DNA of 64,000 nucleotides from Hyphomonas sp. (GTDB lineage: Bacteria > Pseudomonadota > Alphaproteobacteria > Caulobacterales > Hyphomonadaceae), in contig NZ_JALHLS010000002.1 in the NCBI RefSeq assembly GCF_022844445.1, positions 186,001 to 250,000 on the forward strand. Reading direction: 5' to 3'. The stretch's first letter is position 1. Every line of letters starts with the position of its first letter. The translations under genes and the position numbers were made by a program. The notes beneath the pieces were generated by a model. It saw only the letters and a list, made by a program, of their open reading frames with translations. It made no database searches and was not told the DNA's origin. Positions 15,465-22,289 of this stretch are shown piece by piece.

Positions 15465-17456
15465 ATGGCGAAGATCTTCATCTCTTACCGGCGGGAGGAT
15501 GCGCAATATCAGGCCGACCACTTGCATAGGCTGATGCAGCCTTGGGTCGCCAATCCGAGGGAAGACATCTTCATCGACGTGGACAACATACCGCTCGGCG
15601 TGGACTTCGAGCAGCATCTCAAAGGAAAGGTTGCTCAATGCGACATCCTGCTGGCCGTAATCGGGGGGAATTGGCTGAATTGCCAGGACGCCAAAACAGG
15701 CCAGCGTCGGCTAGATGATCCGGCGGACTTTGTCCGCATCGAAATCTCAACCGCGCTTGAAAGGGGCATCCCCGTAGTTCCGGTCTTGCTTGATGGCGCG
15801 CCAGTTCCAAGCGCCGATCACTTACCGGAGAACCTGAAACTGCTGTCAAAGCGCAACGGCACGCCGGTGAACCGGCTCTCGTTTGAAGCTGATGTCGAAC
15901 GGCTTATGGAAGGCCTCGGCATCGAGCGGCCGACAAAGGGCATTTTCGTTACGCAGAAACCGAAGCCCAAAGTGGAATCAAGGTCGGCGGCCCCGATCGT
16001 GAATCCCTACCGACGCGAAAGACCACCGGCAGCGGTATCAGGACGGATGGCGGTGCTGATAGCGCTCGGCGTCGTGATTGTCAGTGCAGCCGGGGCAGGG
16101 GTCTATTTCATTGATCCCGTCGGCATGTTTGGAAACGCTCCGGCACGTACCGATCAACAGGTCGAGGAGCAGTCTGACATCCCGGCGGCACCCTCCCTGC
16201 TTGAAGTGGTTTCGGAACAGGACGCGCCTGGCGCAGCGGGGTTCGCCCAAACCGTCGCCGACCCAGGTACCGCCGTACCTCCGCCAGGCAACTCAGAAGT
16301 TCCTGCCACGCGAGTTACCCAGATCAAGGAAATACAGGCCGGTCTCAAGGTGCTCGGCTATTACGCCTCGTCCGTTGACGGAACAGCGGGCGCCGCCACA
16401 CAATCGGCGGCCGATGCCTTTGCGCGTGTTGCCGGCCGAGAGGAGCTGGTGTTGGCGAGCGTCGCCATCGACAATCTGGCAGTCTTTCGAGCTGAAGTGA
16501 CATCGGCAGCCAAGGAATACTCTCAGCGTGACGCCGCAGCCTGGAAGATTACGCAACGCACCGACACATCCGCCGCCTATCAGGCCTACCTTGAGGACTT
16601 TCCGAAGGGGACGAACGCATCTGCAGCGAGAACCCGAATTTCGACCCTGAGTACTCCGCCAAAAACTGCGGGCCCTATCGCTGTTCCCCGTGTCGGAGAA
16701 GAGTTCAGCGATAGCTTCAAGTCTGGCTCCGGCCGGGGGCCCCAGATGGTGGTTCTGCCTTCGGGAAGATTCACGATGGGTTCGCCAGCTGGCGAAGAGG
16801 GGCGAAAGGACAACGAAGGCCCTCAGCGCACGGTTCGAATCAATTATCACTTCGCAGTCGGCAAGCATGAAGTAACGTGGACGGAGTATTCGGCGTGCGT
16901 GTCGGATGGGGGCTGTGCGGCGGCAAGGGACGATGGGTTCGGCAAGGGCAGCCGGCCTGTGACGAATGTGAGCTGGGAAGACTCGAAGAAGTATGCATCG
17001 TGGCTGAGCGGCAAAACGGGACAGGGCTACCGCCTTCTGACAGAGGCCGAATGGGAATATGCGGCGAGGGCAGGGACGGCGAAGCCGTTCAGTTTCGGTG
17101 CGACGATTTCGACAGACCAGGCGAACTATTTCGGCCCTTATACTTACGGGTCTGGCGTCGAGGGCGAATACCGGGAGAAAACGACACCGGCGGGTTCCTT
17201 CCCCGCGAACGCGTTCGGCCTATTTGACATGCATGGGAATGTCTCGGAGTGGACGGAAGACTGCTATGAGGCAGGGTATTCGGCGCAACCGGATGATGGT
17301 TCGGCATATACAGTCCAAGGTTGCTCTGAACGTGTGGTTCGCGGCGGCTCGTGGGGCGACGATCCGCTAAACCTGCGTTTGGCCGAACGCGGCAGGAGCA
17401 CGCCCGGCATCCGGAACTACTATCTGGGGTTTCGTCTTGCGAAGACGCTTCGCTAG
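15465..17456 (+). CDS. TIR domain - transmembrane - peptidoglycan-binding-like - FGE/SUMF1-fold protein
   Basis: The protein is 663 residues from the ATG at 15465; TTG at 15459 is an alternative. Residues 1-150 form a TIR domain (KIFISYRREDAQYQADHL, IFIDVDNIPLGVDF, CDILLAVIG) with Glu93 in DFVRIEIS at the position of the NADase glutamate. A hydrophobic segment at 195-215 would span the inner membrane. Residues 284-323 resemble a PG_binding_1 unit (KEIQAGLKVLGYYASSVDG). Residues 425-660 are a formylglycine-generating-enzyme fold (FTMGSP, TEAEWEYAARAG, FGLFDMHGNVSEW, VVRGGSW). The catalytic cysteines of true FGE are absent from the final segment (LRLAERGRSTPG), so this domain probably binds rather than oxidises. 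By inference it is a membrane sensor with a cytoplasmic TIR effector or signalling part. An 8-bp hairpin lies about 75 bases upstream. Confidence 0.85.
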   Translation: MAKIFISYRREDAQYQADHLHRLMQPWVANPREDIFIDVDNIPLGVDFEQHLKGKVAQCDILLAVIGGNWLNCQDAKTGQRRLDDPADFVRIEISTALERGIPVVPVLLDGAPVPSADHLPENLKLLSKRNGTPVNRLSFEADVERLMEGLGIERPTKGIFVTQKPKPKVESRSAAPIVNPYRRERPPAAVSGRMAVLIALGVVIVSAAGAGVYFIDPVGMFGNAPARTDQQVEEQSDIPAAPSLLEVVSEQDAPGAAGFAQTVADPGTAVPPPGNSEVPATRVTQIKEIQAGLKVLGYYASSVDGTAGAATQSAADAFARVAGREELVLASVAIDNLAVFRAEVTSAAKEYSQRDAAAWKITQRTDTSAAYQAYLEDFPKGTNASAARTRISTLSTPPKTAGPIAVPRVGEEFSDSFKSGSGRGPQMVVLPSGRFTMGSPAGEEGRKDNEGPQRTVRINYHFAVGKHEVTWTEYSACVSDGGCAAARDDGFGKGSRPVTNVSWEDSKKYASWLSGKTGQGYRLLTEAEWEYAARAGTAKPFSFGATISTDQANYFGPYTYGSGVEGEYREKTTPAGSFPANAFGLFDMHGNVSEWTEDCYEAGYSAQPDDGSAYTVQGCSERVVRGGSWGDDPLNLRLAERGRSTPGIRNYYLGFRLAKTLR

Positions 17457-17562
17457 TAAGCGTCAAATGTTGTCACTTTTGCATGTTTAGGTTTAGCCTC
17501 TTGCAGAGGTTTAGTTGCTCTGTGAGCGGAACATAAACATGAATCACTTTTGACATAGAGAA

Positions 17563-18312
17563 TCACACTTGCGCCGGGCCGCTGCGCCGCGCCCGCTCCA
17601 GCATCCCCAATAGCTTCTCATACTGCCGCGTCAGGCGTTCATCGAGCTGCATCAGCCGGTCCATCCGGTGCGGGTCGAGACTTTCGCCCCAGGCCTGGAG
17701 GCGCACAGTGGGGCCAGCTTGGGAGCCCGCGAGGTGCTTGCGGAAGAAGGGCAACACCTCGCCACTCAAAAACCGTAGCAAGCTCTCGCGGTCCTCGTTG
17801 TACTTCTCTTCGGTCTCGCAGGTTTCAAGGAACCATTCAGCGGTCTCTTCCGGCAGGCATGCCAGCGCCTGCGCATAGCAATCCTTGGCGTTCGCTTCGA
17901 GGAGTTGTTCGGACGTCTCCGCTTGCTCAACCATGCCGGCCCACATCTGTTCGGTCTCGGCGTCCTCGTCGTCGTCATTCTTTATGGCGCCGGCTGACGA
18001 GATCTCCGGCCGCGTGCCGCCCGATACCGCCAGCGCGCGGCGCGACAGGGCATCCCGTTTTTCGCCGCTCGTCCGGCTGTCGAGGCTCGCCATGTGCAAC
18101 GCTCGTTCTCCAAGCACGAGCCTGCGCCGCCGCCAGTCACACCAGACGATCTGTTCTGGGATGTGCCGTTCGGCCGGGCCGCCGGGCGGATATGCTGAGA
18201 AGTACTCTTCGCGAAGACAGACAAAGGCCTCCGCATCTTCCCAGGGCAGGAGTGCGACTTCATACGGCGATGGCGGCAGGACATTCGGTATCAGCACAGC
18301 CTGTTCGCTCAT
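17563..18312 (-). CDS. Hypothetical protein (249 aa), second gene of an island pair
   Basis: I do not recognise a named family. The N-terminal third has CLREEYFSAYPPGGPAERH followed by a basic strand WCDWRRRRLVLGERALH. The middle is very acidic (NDDDEDAETEQMW) and the C-terminal half is helical and charged, ending in a likely coiled coil (DRLMQLDERLTRQYEKLLGMLERARR). No signal peptide or membrane segment is present. It starts seven bases after the stop of the upstream zinc-ribbon-like gene, so the two are an operon and may act together. The pattern suits an accessory element gene rather than core metabolism. Confidence 0.65.
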   Translation of the reverse strand: MSEQAVLIPNVLPPSPYEVALLPWEDAEAFVCLREEYFSAYPPGGPAERHIPEQIVWCDWRRRRLVLGERALHMASLDSRTSGEKRDALSRRALAVSGGTRPEISSAGAIKNDDDEDAETEQMWAGMVEQAETSEQLLEANAKDCYAQALACLPEETAEWFLETCETEEKYNEDRESLLRFLSGEVLPFFRKHLAGSQAGPTVRLQAWGESLDPHRMDRLMQLDERLTRQYEKLLGMLERARRSGPAQV

Positions 18313-18318
18313 GTCCGC

Positions 18319-19020
18319 CTACCTCCAGAAATCCTTCGGACGCTCTCGCACGCCAATCCGGGCTGAACGCCGCTCGGTCGTCCGCTGCATCCGGTTCAGC
18401 AGCACGAGCATGTCGTCGTAGACTTCGGATTCCGCGGCATGAATCCGTGCGCTGATCTCCTCGAACGTCTTCCGGTGCATCCCCTTCGGCTTCGGCCCGA
18501 TCCAGTCGCCGAGGCCGATCTCCACGCCAAGCCGGCGACGCAGCTTCTGGTTCTTGCGTGTCGCGCGGCTGCCCGGCCGTTCCTGCGTAGAGGCATGCAC
18601 GAGGCCGTGACAGGTTCGGCAAAGGTACCGCACTCCGCCGCCGTACAGCCGTTTCACAGTTCGCGCGCACTTCGGGCATAGGAAGTAGGTCTCGCATCCA
18701 CCGAACTGGCGCGCATGATGATGCAGCCCGACTCGCTCCTCATGCTTCTGCCACAGATCGTCGCCTCGTCGCCAGGCATAGGAAAGAGTGATCGCGTTCT
18801 CGCCGCCAACCACCTTCAGCGAAGGGCCGGGCGCTGTGTCGCTGCCCTTCCAGTAAAGGTGCGAGACAGAGCCGTTGCGCGTCAATCCGCGCCGCTTCAG
18901 GTCCGAGGCATCAAGCCGGTACTGGCCTTCGACCGTTCGACGTCCCTTGCTGTTGTGACCGCCCGATCCCATGCCGCCCATACCGTCCGCCTTCGGAGAT
19001 TCGCCCAGATCGGTTAGCAA
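18319..19020 (-). CDS. Hypothetical zinc-ribbon-like protein (233 aa), first gene of an island pair
   Basis: The N-terminus is glycine-rich (GMGGMGSGGHNSKGRR). The centre carries a C-x2-C ... C-x2-C arrangement, FLCPKCARTVKRLYGGG then YLCRTCHGLVHAS, a treble-clef or zinc-ribbon pattern often used for nucleic-acid binding. The basic segment RPGSRATRKNQKLRRRLG follows, and the C-terminal 70 residues are helical and charged. No known enzyme motif is visible. The ATG at 19020 lies just after a stretch of decayed minus-strand coding sequence. By its zinc ribbon and basic region I infer DNA or RNA binding, with low certainty. Confidence 0.6.
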   Translation of the reverse strand: MLTDLGESPKADGMGGMGSGGHNSKGRRTVEGQYRLDASDLKRRGLTRNGSVSHLYWKGSDTAPGPSLKVVGGENAITLSYAWRRGDDLWQKHEERVGLHHHARQFGGCETYFLCPKCARTVKRLYGGGVRYLCRTCHGLVHASTQERPGSRATRKNQKLRRRLGVEIGLGDWIGPKPKGMHRKTFEEISARIHAAESEVYDDMLVLLNRMQRTTERRSARIGVRERPKDFWR

Positions 19021-19628
19021 GTTGCAGCGAATGTCAAAGGCTGTTCCGGGGACGTTCGCGGGTGTCCAGAATTATGCTTCCGAAGGCCCTAAGCCAGCCG
19101 CGGAACGATTTGTTGCCGCTTGCTAACCTTGCTTTGTTTCAATCGCCTGACTTCGAGCCAATGACTTTAGCCATCATCTCCAGCGCGAGCTGCGAACCCG
19201 ACGACTACGGCGCCACCGTCCCGGCGCTCTTCGGCGGCTGGTGTGTTCGCTGCCGGCCGGCCCCGCACTCTTCCGTCGTGGCGGGCCGTCATTCATTCGC
19301 CCGACATCCTCTGGACACGGACGGCCTCGGCGAGCAGCAGGCCCCGGTAGTACGTGAACCGATCGCCGTAGGTCCGGCCCAGCTCCTCGAGGTGCGCCGG
19401 GTCCACGCCCGGCATCGGCCGCGTCGGCAGTGGGTCGGTGAGGTAGGCATCCGCGAAGGCGACCGGCGCTACGATTTCTCGCTCGCCCTCAATGCCAGCA
19501 TGGCGTTCGATGACTTCGAACGTCTTGCATAGTGGTACTCACCTGACAGCTTCGCACTTTTAGATTGATTTTCCGAAGAATACGTGGGATTGAAATCTTA
19601 CATTGTCTGGTGATCGGGGAGACTTTGG
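19021..19628. other. 608-base stretch without an intact gene
   Basis: This interval holds the 78-codon minus-strand fragment described at 19293-19530. Downstream of it on the same strand is a further short run that looks coding-like only after frame changes: one frame begins MNDGPP after an ATG that overlaps the fragment's stop, and another ends in QLALEMMAKVIGSKSGD near 19140. These suggest two small genes decayed by frameshifts. The last 60 bases, more A/T-rich, lead to the protease gene and contain its GGGGAG ribosome site. Confidence 0.5.
19293..19530 (-). pseudogene. Frameshifted small gene fragment (about 79 codons)
   Basis: A minus-strand frame runs from 19529 to a TGA at 19293-19295 and reads convincingly as protein (KTFEVIERHAGIEGEREI, then AYLTDPLPTRPMPGVDP, then GLLLAEAVRVQRMSGE), but it has no start codon in frame. 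An ATG at 19528-19530 with an AGGTGAG ribosome site just before it is one frame off; removing a single G after its second codon would join it to the coding frame. I infer a recent one-base insertion. The family is not recognised. Confidence 0.5.
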
Positions 19629-20597
19629 ATGGCCACTCAAGGCGAAGCAGATCGTACGCTTGCAGCATTCGGCGACATTTTGGTAAGCCATCCAAATGTG
19701 GGCTATGCCTCGGTCGAATTGCGAAACGGAAATTGGGTTCTTGTTCTCGGGGTCTTTGACTTGAACCTTGCTGAGATGGCGAGTGCGCTTGCTGTTGATG
19801 AAATGCCGGGCGGACCAGAGCCTTTGCCCAGATCATTGCCGATTCCGAGCGATGATGGCCCGATGATATTCTCATCTGCTTCTCCTCAGATAGAGGTTTT
19901 GTGGGAACCAACCGATTCTATTGTTGCGCAGTGGACTGATTTTCACAGACCCGCTGAAGGAGGAGATAGCATCGGCAACGCCCGCGTTGGCGGAGCCGGT
20001 ACTCTGGGCGCAACAGTAACTATCAGCACTAGACCCAATAAACTTTTCCTTATCACGAACTGGCATGTTTTGGTTGGAGGCGGAGGTTCGAATGGCGATG
20101 CCATTCTCCAGCAGTCCGCATACGATGGAGGCTTGGCTCCTGCCGCCTGGATTGCAGATTTGAGTTGGTCAGCGCTTACCGCACGAGTTGACTTGGCAAT
20201 CGCTGAGGTCCGAAACTCTTCTTTGGTCTCGGTTGGAACTGTTCGCACAATAGGCCGTGTGGCAGGGATCAGAAGTCCCTCAGCAGGAGCCAGTGTAAAG
20301 AAGGGAGGTCGTACCACGAACGTCACTACCGGTTCAATACAGTCAACAAATGCCACCGTAAGCGTCAGTGGGTATCCGGGCGGGGCTCGCACATTTACTA
20401 ATCAAATTATGACAACAGATATGAGTAGGCCGGGAGATTCCGGGTCGTTATTGCTCGACAGCCAAAATTACATGGTCGGATTGGTGTTTGCGGGAAATAG
20501 CTCGACTAGAAGCTTTGCAAACCGCGCCGATGACGTACAAAATGCATTGGGATCCTCTTTGAATTCCAACGGTTCATTTTCGCTAAGCTTCGCTTAG
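19629..20597 (+). CDS. Trypsin-like serine protease domain protein
   Basis: The protein is 322 residues from an ATG preceded by GGGGAG. A full chymotrypsin-fold triad can be assigned: His146 in FLITNWHVL, Asp188 in ARVDLAIAEV and Ser271 in SRPGDSGSLLLD, followed by YMVGLVFAG, where the substrate-pocket strand belongs. The first 115 residues are a separate N-terminal region with a strand-rich start (VGYASVELRNGNWVLVLGV) that I cannot name. No signal peptide is present, so the protease appears cytoplasmic, unlike most bacterial trypsins; cytoplasmic trypsin-like proteases are known parts of bacterial conflict systems. The gene is more A/T-rich than the chromosome around it. It stands alone, with fragments and an AlpA-like gene downstream. 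Confidence 0.85.
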   Translation: MATQGEADRTLAAFGDILVSHPNVGYASVELRNGNWVLVLGVFDLNLAEMASALAVDEMPGGPEPLPRSLPIPSDDGPMIFSSASPQIEVLWEPTDSIVAQWTDFHRPAEGGDSIGNARVGGAGTLGATVTISTRPNKLFLITNWHVLVGGGGSNGDAILQQSAYDGGLAPAAWIADLSWSALTARVDLAIAEVRNSSLVSVGTVRTIGRVAGIRSPSAGASVKKGGRTTNVTTGSIQSTNATVSVSGYPGGARTFTNQIMTTDMSRPGDSGSLLLDSQNYMVGLVFAGNSSTRSFANRADDVQNALGSSLNSNGSFSLSFA

Positions 20598-20635
20598 GGG
20601 CCGATTTCAATCTACCACTGGTGTGAGTTAAACGC

Positions 20636-20857
20636 TCAGCCAACAAAAGATTGACAATCGGTTCCATTCAAGGATCGCAGAATTCGGGCTTCCATGAAGG
20701 CGTCGAGGTCCACGCGCCGGTACTTCACCAGCCGACCGAGCTTCACGTACGGCGGGCCAACGCCCTCTCCACGCCAGCGTTCAAGCGTCACGGTGCTGAT
20801 GTCAGTCAGCTCGGCAGCCTGCTTCGTGTCGAGGTAGGGGGCCTGTGCAGCAGCCAA
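20636..20857 (-). CDS. AlpA/excisionase-type helix-turn-helix protein
   Basis: The 73-residue protein has a MerR-like winged HTH typical of prophage and integrative-element regulators: YLDTKQAAELTDISTVTLERWRGEGVGPPYVKLGRLVKYRRVDLDAFMEAR. The only usable start is TTG at 20857; the frame stays open and coding-like for about 28 codons further upstream (including EKIIERLERAL), without ATG, GTG or TTG, so the N-terminus may be truncated. Proteins like this often control excision or expression of a mobile element, yet no integrase is present in the window, so it is probably a leftover. Confidence 0.75.
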   Translation of the reverse strand: MAAAQAPYLDTKQAAELTDISTVTLERWRGEGVGPPYVKLGRLVKYRRVDLDAFMEARILRSLNGTDCQSFVG

Positions 20858-20938
20858 CGCGCGCTCAAGTCTCTCGATGATCTTTTCTGCAGGGCGGAAT
20901 GTGAGCCCGTCATGGGCTATCGTAACCCATCACTTCGG

Positions 20939-21149
20939 CTATTGGCTTACCCAGCTGTCGAGCATGATGCGCAGGACGACGGGAGCCGCGTCCTTGCTTG
21001 TGACATCGGCCGACAATGCGAACACTCGGTCAGCACCAAGGATGGCACCTCCAAACCTCCCAACACGGACTACGCTCAGGTCCATCTTCGATCCCTTCGG
21101 ATTGGCGGTGACATTCCAATACTCATTGTCTGGTGAGAGCTCGGCCCGG
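20939..21149 (-). pseudogene. 3' fragment of an unknown gene cut off by the IS6 insertion
   Basis: From the left end of the IS a minus-strand frame continues for 68 codons to a TAG at 20939-20941. It reads like a beta-rich protein end (NEYWNVTANPKGSKMDLSV, then FGGAILGADRVFAL, then APVVLRIMLDSWVSQ). It has no proper start and its frame runs into the IS terminus, so the 5' part was lost on insertion or later deletion. The matching 5' part is not found on the other side of the IS. Confidence 0.55.
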
Positions 21150-21965
21150 GGTGATGTCAGAGGAACCGGGTCTTGAGCCGGCCGGGCAGGGCAGATAGCC
21201 TTGGAAAATGAGCCAGAACCCGTTCCGCTACTTCAAAACGTCGCCCGAGATCATTCAGCTTGGCGTACTCATGTACGTGCGATTTCCGCTTTCTTTGCGA
21301 AACGTCGAAGATCTCCTGCACGAGCGCGGCATAGATGTCTGCCACGAAAGCGTCCGCCTCTGGGTCGATCGCTTCGGGACATACTTCGCAGAAAAGATCC
21401 GTAAGCGGAGGTCAGAGGCAATACGCCGGGTCAAGCAGTGGCGCTGGCACCTGGATGAGGTATTCGTGAAGATCCGCGGAGAGACGCACTATCTCTGGCG
21501 CGCGGTTGACCACGAAGGGGAGGTGCTTGAAGCCTACGTCACCAAGAAGCGGGACAAGGCAGCAGCGCTGAAATTCCTCAGAAAAGCCATGAAACGCTAT
21601 GGAAATCCCGAGGTCGTGGTGACTGACAAGTGCCCATCCTATCACGCGGCGATGAAAGTGATTGGAAACGAGGGACGCCAGGAGACGGGCCGGCACTTAA
21701 ACAACCGCGCCGAAAATTCTCACCAGCCATTCCGCCGACGAGAGCGGGCAATGTCGCGCTTCAGGCGAATGCGAAGTCTCCAGAAATTCGCCTCAGTCCA
21801 TTCGTCTGTACACAATCATTTCAATCACCAAAGAAACATCGAGAGGAGGGCCGGCTTCAAATCGCTACGAGACGCCGCCCTTCGCGAATGGCGCGAACTT
21901 CTCGTTGTGTAGCAGCTGCTGACCCGCGAAAAGCGGAGACGGGTTCGCATTAGACTGACAGCACC
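21150..21965 (+). mobile_element. Complete IS6-family insertion sequence (816 bp)
   Basis: The element is bounded by imperfect terminal repeats GGTGATGTCAG (left) and CTGACAGCACC (right, which reads GGTGCTGTCAG on the other strand) and holds one transposase gene. No 8-base target duplication is seen (CGGCCCGG versus GGACCAGG), which fits IS6 elements left behind after replicative fusion and deletion. Both flanks look truncated. Confidence 0.85.
21208..21912 (+). CDS. IS6-family transposase
   Basis: The 234-residue protein has a full DDE core: Asp83 in WHLDEVFVKI, Asp140 in VVTDKCPSYHAA and Glu169 in NNRAENSHQPFRRRERAM. The N-terminal part contains the family HTH region (EIIQLGVLMYVRFPLSLRN and HESVRLWVDRF). 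It lies 58 bases inside the left end of the element and appears intact, so the element may still be active. The family moves by replicative transposition with cointegrate formation. Confidence 0.95.
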   Translation: MSQNPFRYFKTSPEIIQLGVLMYVRFPLSLRNVEDLLHERGIDVCHESVRLWVDRFGTYFAEKIRKRRSEAIRRVKQWRWHLDEVFVKIRGETHYLWRAVDHEGEVLEAYVTKKRDKAAALKFLRKAMKRYGNPEVVVTDKCPSYHAAMKVIGNEGRQETGRHLNNRAENSHQPFRRRERAMSRFRRMRSLQKFASVHSSVHNHFNHQRNIERRAGFKSLRDAALREWRELLVV

Positions 21966-22289
21966 GGACCAGGGACTGTCGGCCGGGATCGGCCTCGGCG
22001 CTACGCGTCAGACAGAGCAATGATCGAAGCGTGCTTTACTCCTTTTGGTGGCGGGGACGCTGGGCAGTATCGGATTGCGCGCTTGGCGCTGCCCTTTGAT
22101 GTTTTGTGCCAGAAGCGTTGTTCAGAACCGGATCGGGGATAATCGTTAAAGGTCGCGCAGCGACTCACTGCGAAGAAGCCCCCTAGCCGGGCGATTCAAC
22201 AGACCGCTCAACCTTGGGTGAATTTCGGTTGCGTGGGTCTGTCGTAACGGTAATGTCATCAAAAGACTGCTCTAAGACGAGAGGCGTGG
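21966..22289. other. 324-base stretch between the IS and the FAD/PIN operon
   Basis: A plus-strand frame runs from the IS edge to a TAA near 22142 and includes RPRRYASDRAMIEA, faintly like the N-terminus of IS5-type transposases, so it may be a relic of another IS (low certainty). Further on, CAGACC at 22200-22205 with CAACC at 22209-22213 pairs with GGTTG at 22227-22231 and GGTCTG at 22236-22241. This forms a two-part stem about 50 bases before the operon start, perhaps a leader hairpin or regulator site. GAGAGG at about 22280 is the ribosome site of the next gene. Confidence 0.45.

Noticed and set aside
15465-17456. Diversity-generating retroelement target, because of the FGE/C-type-lectin-like fold
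   Set aside because: No reverse transcriptase, template repeat or accessory gene is present nearby, and the 3' end has no duplicated segment.
20651-21136. A 161-residue plus-strand frame between the protease gene and the IS
   Set aside because: It runs opposite the AlpA-like gene and the truncated minus-strand fragment, both of which read far more like protein.
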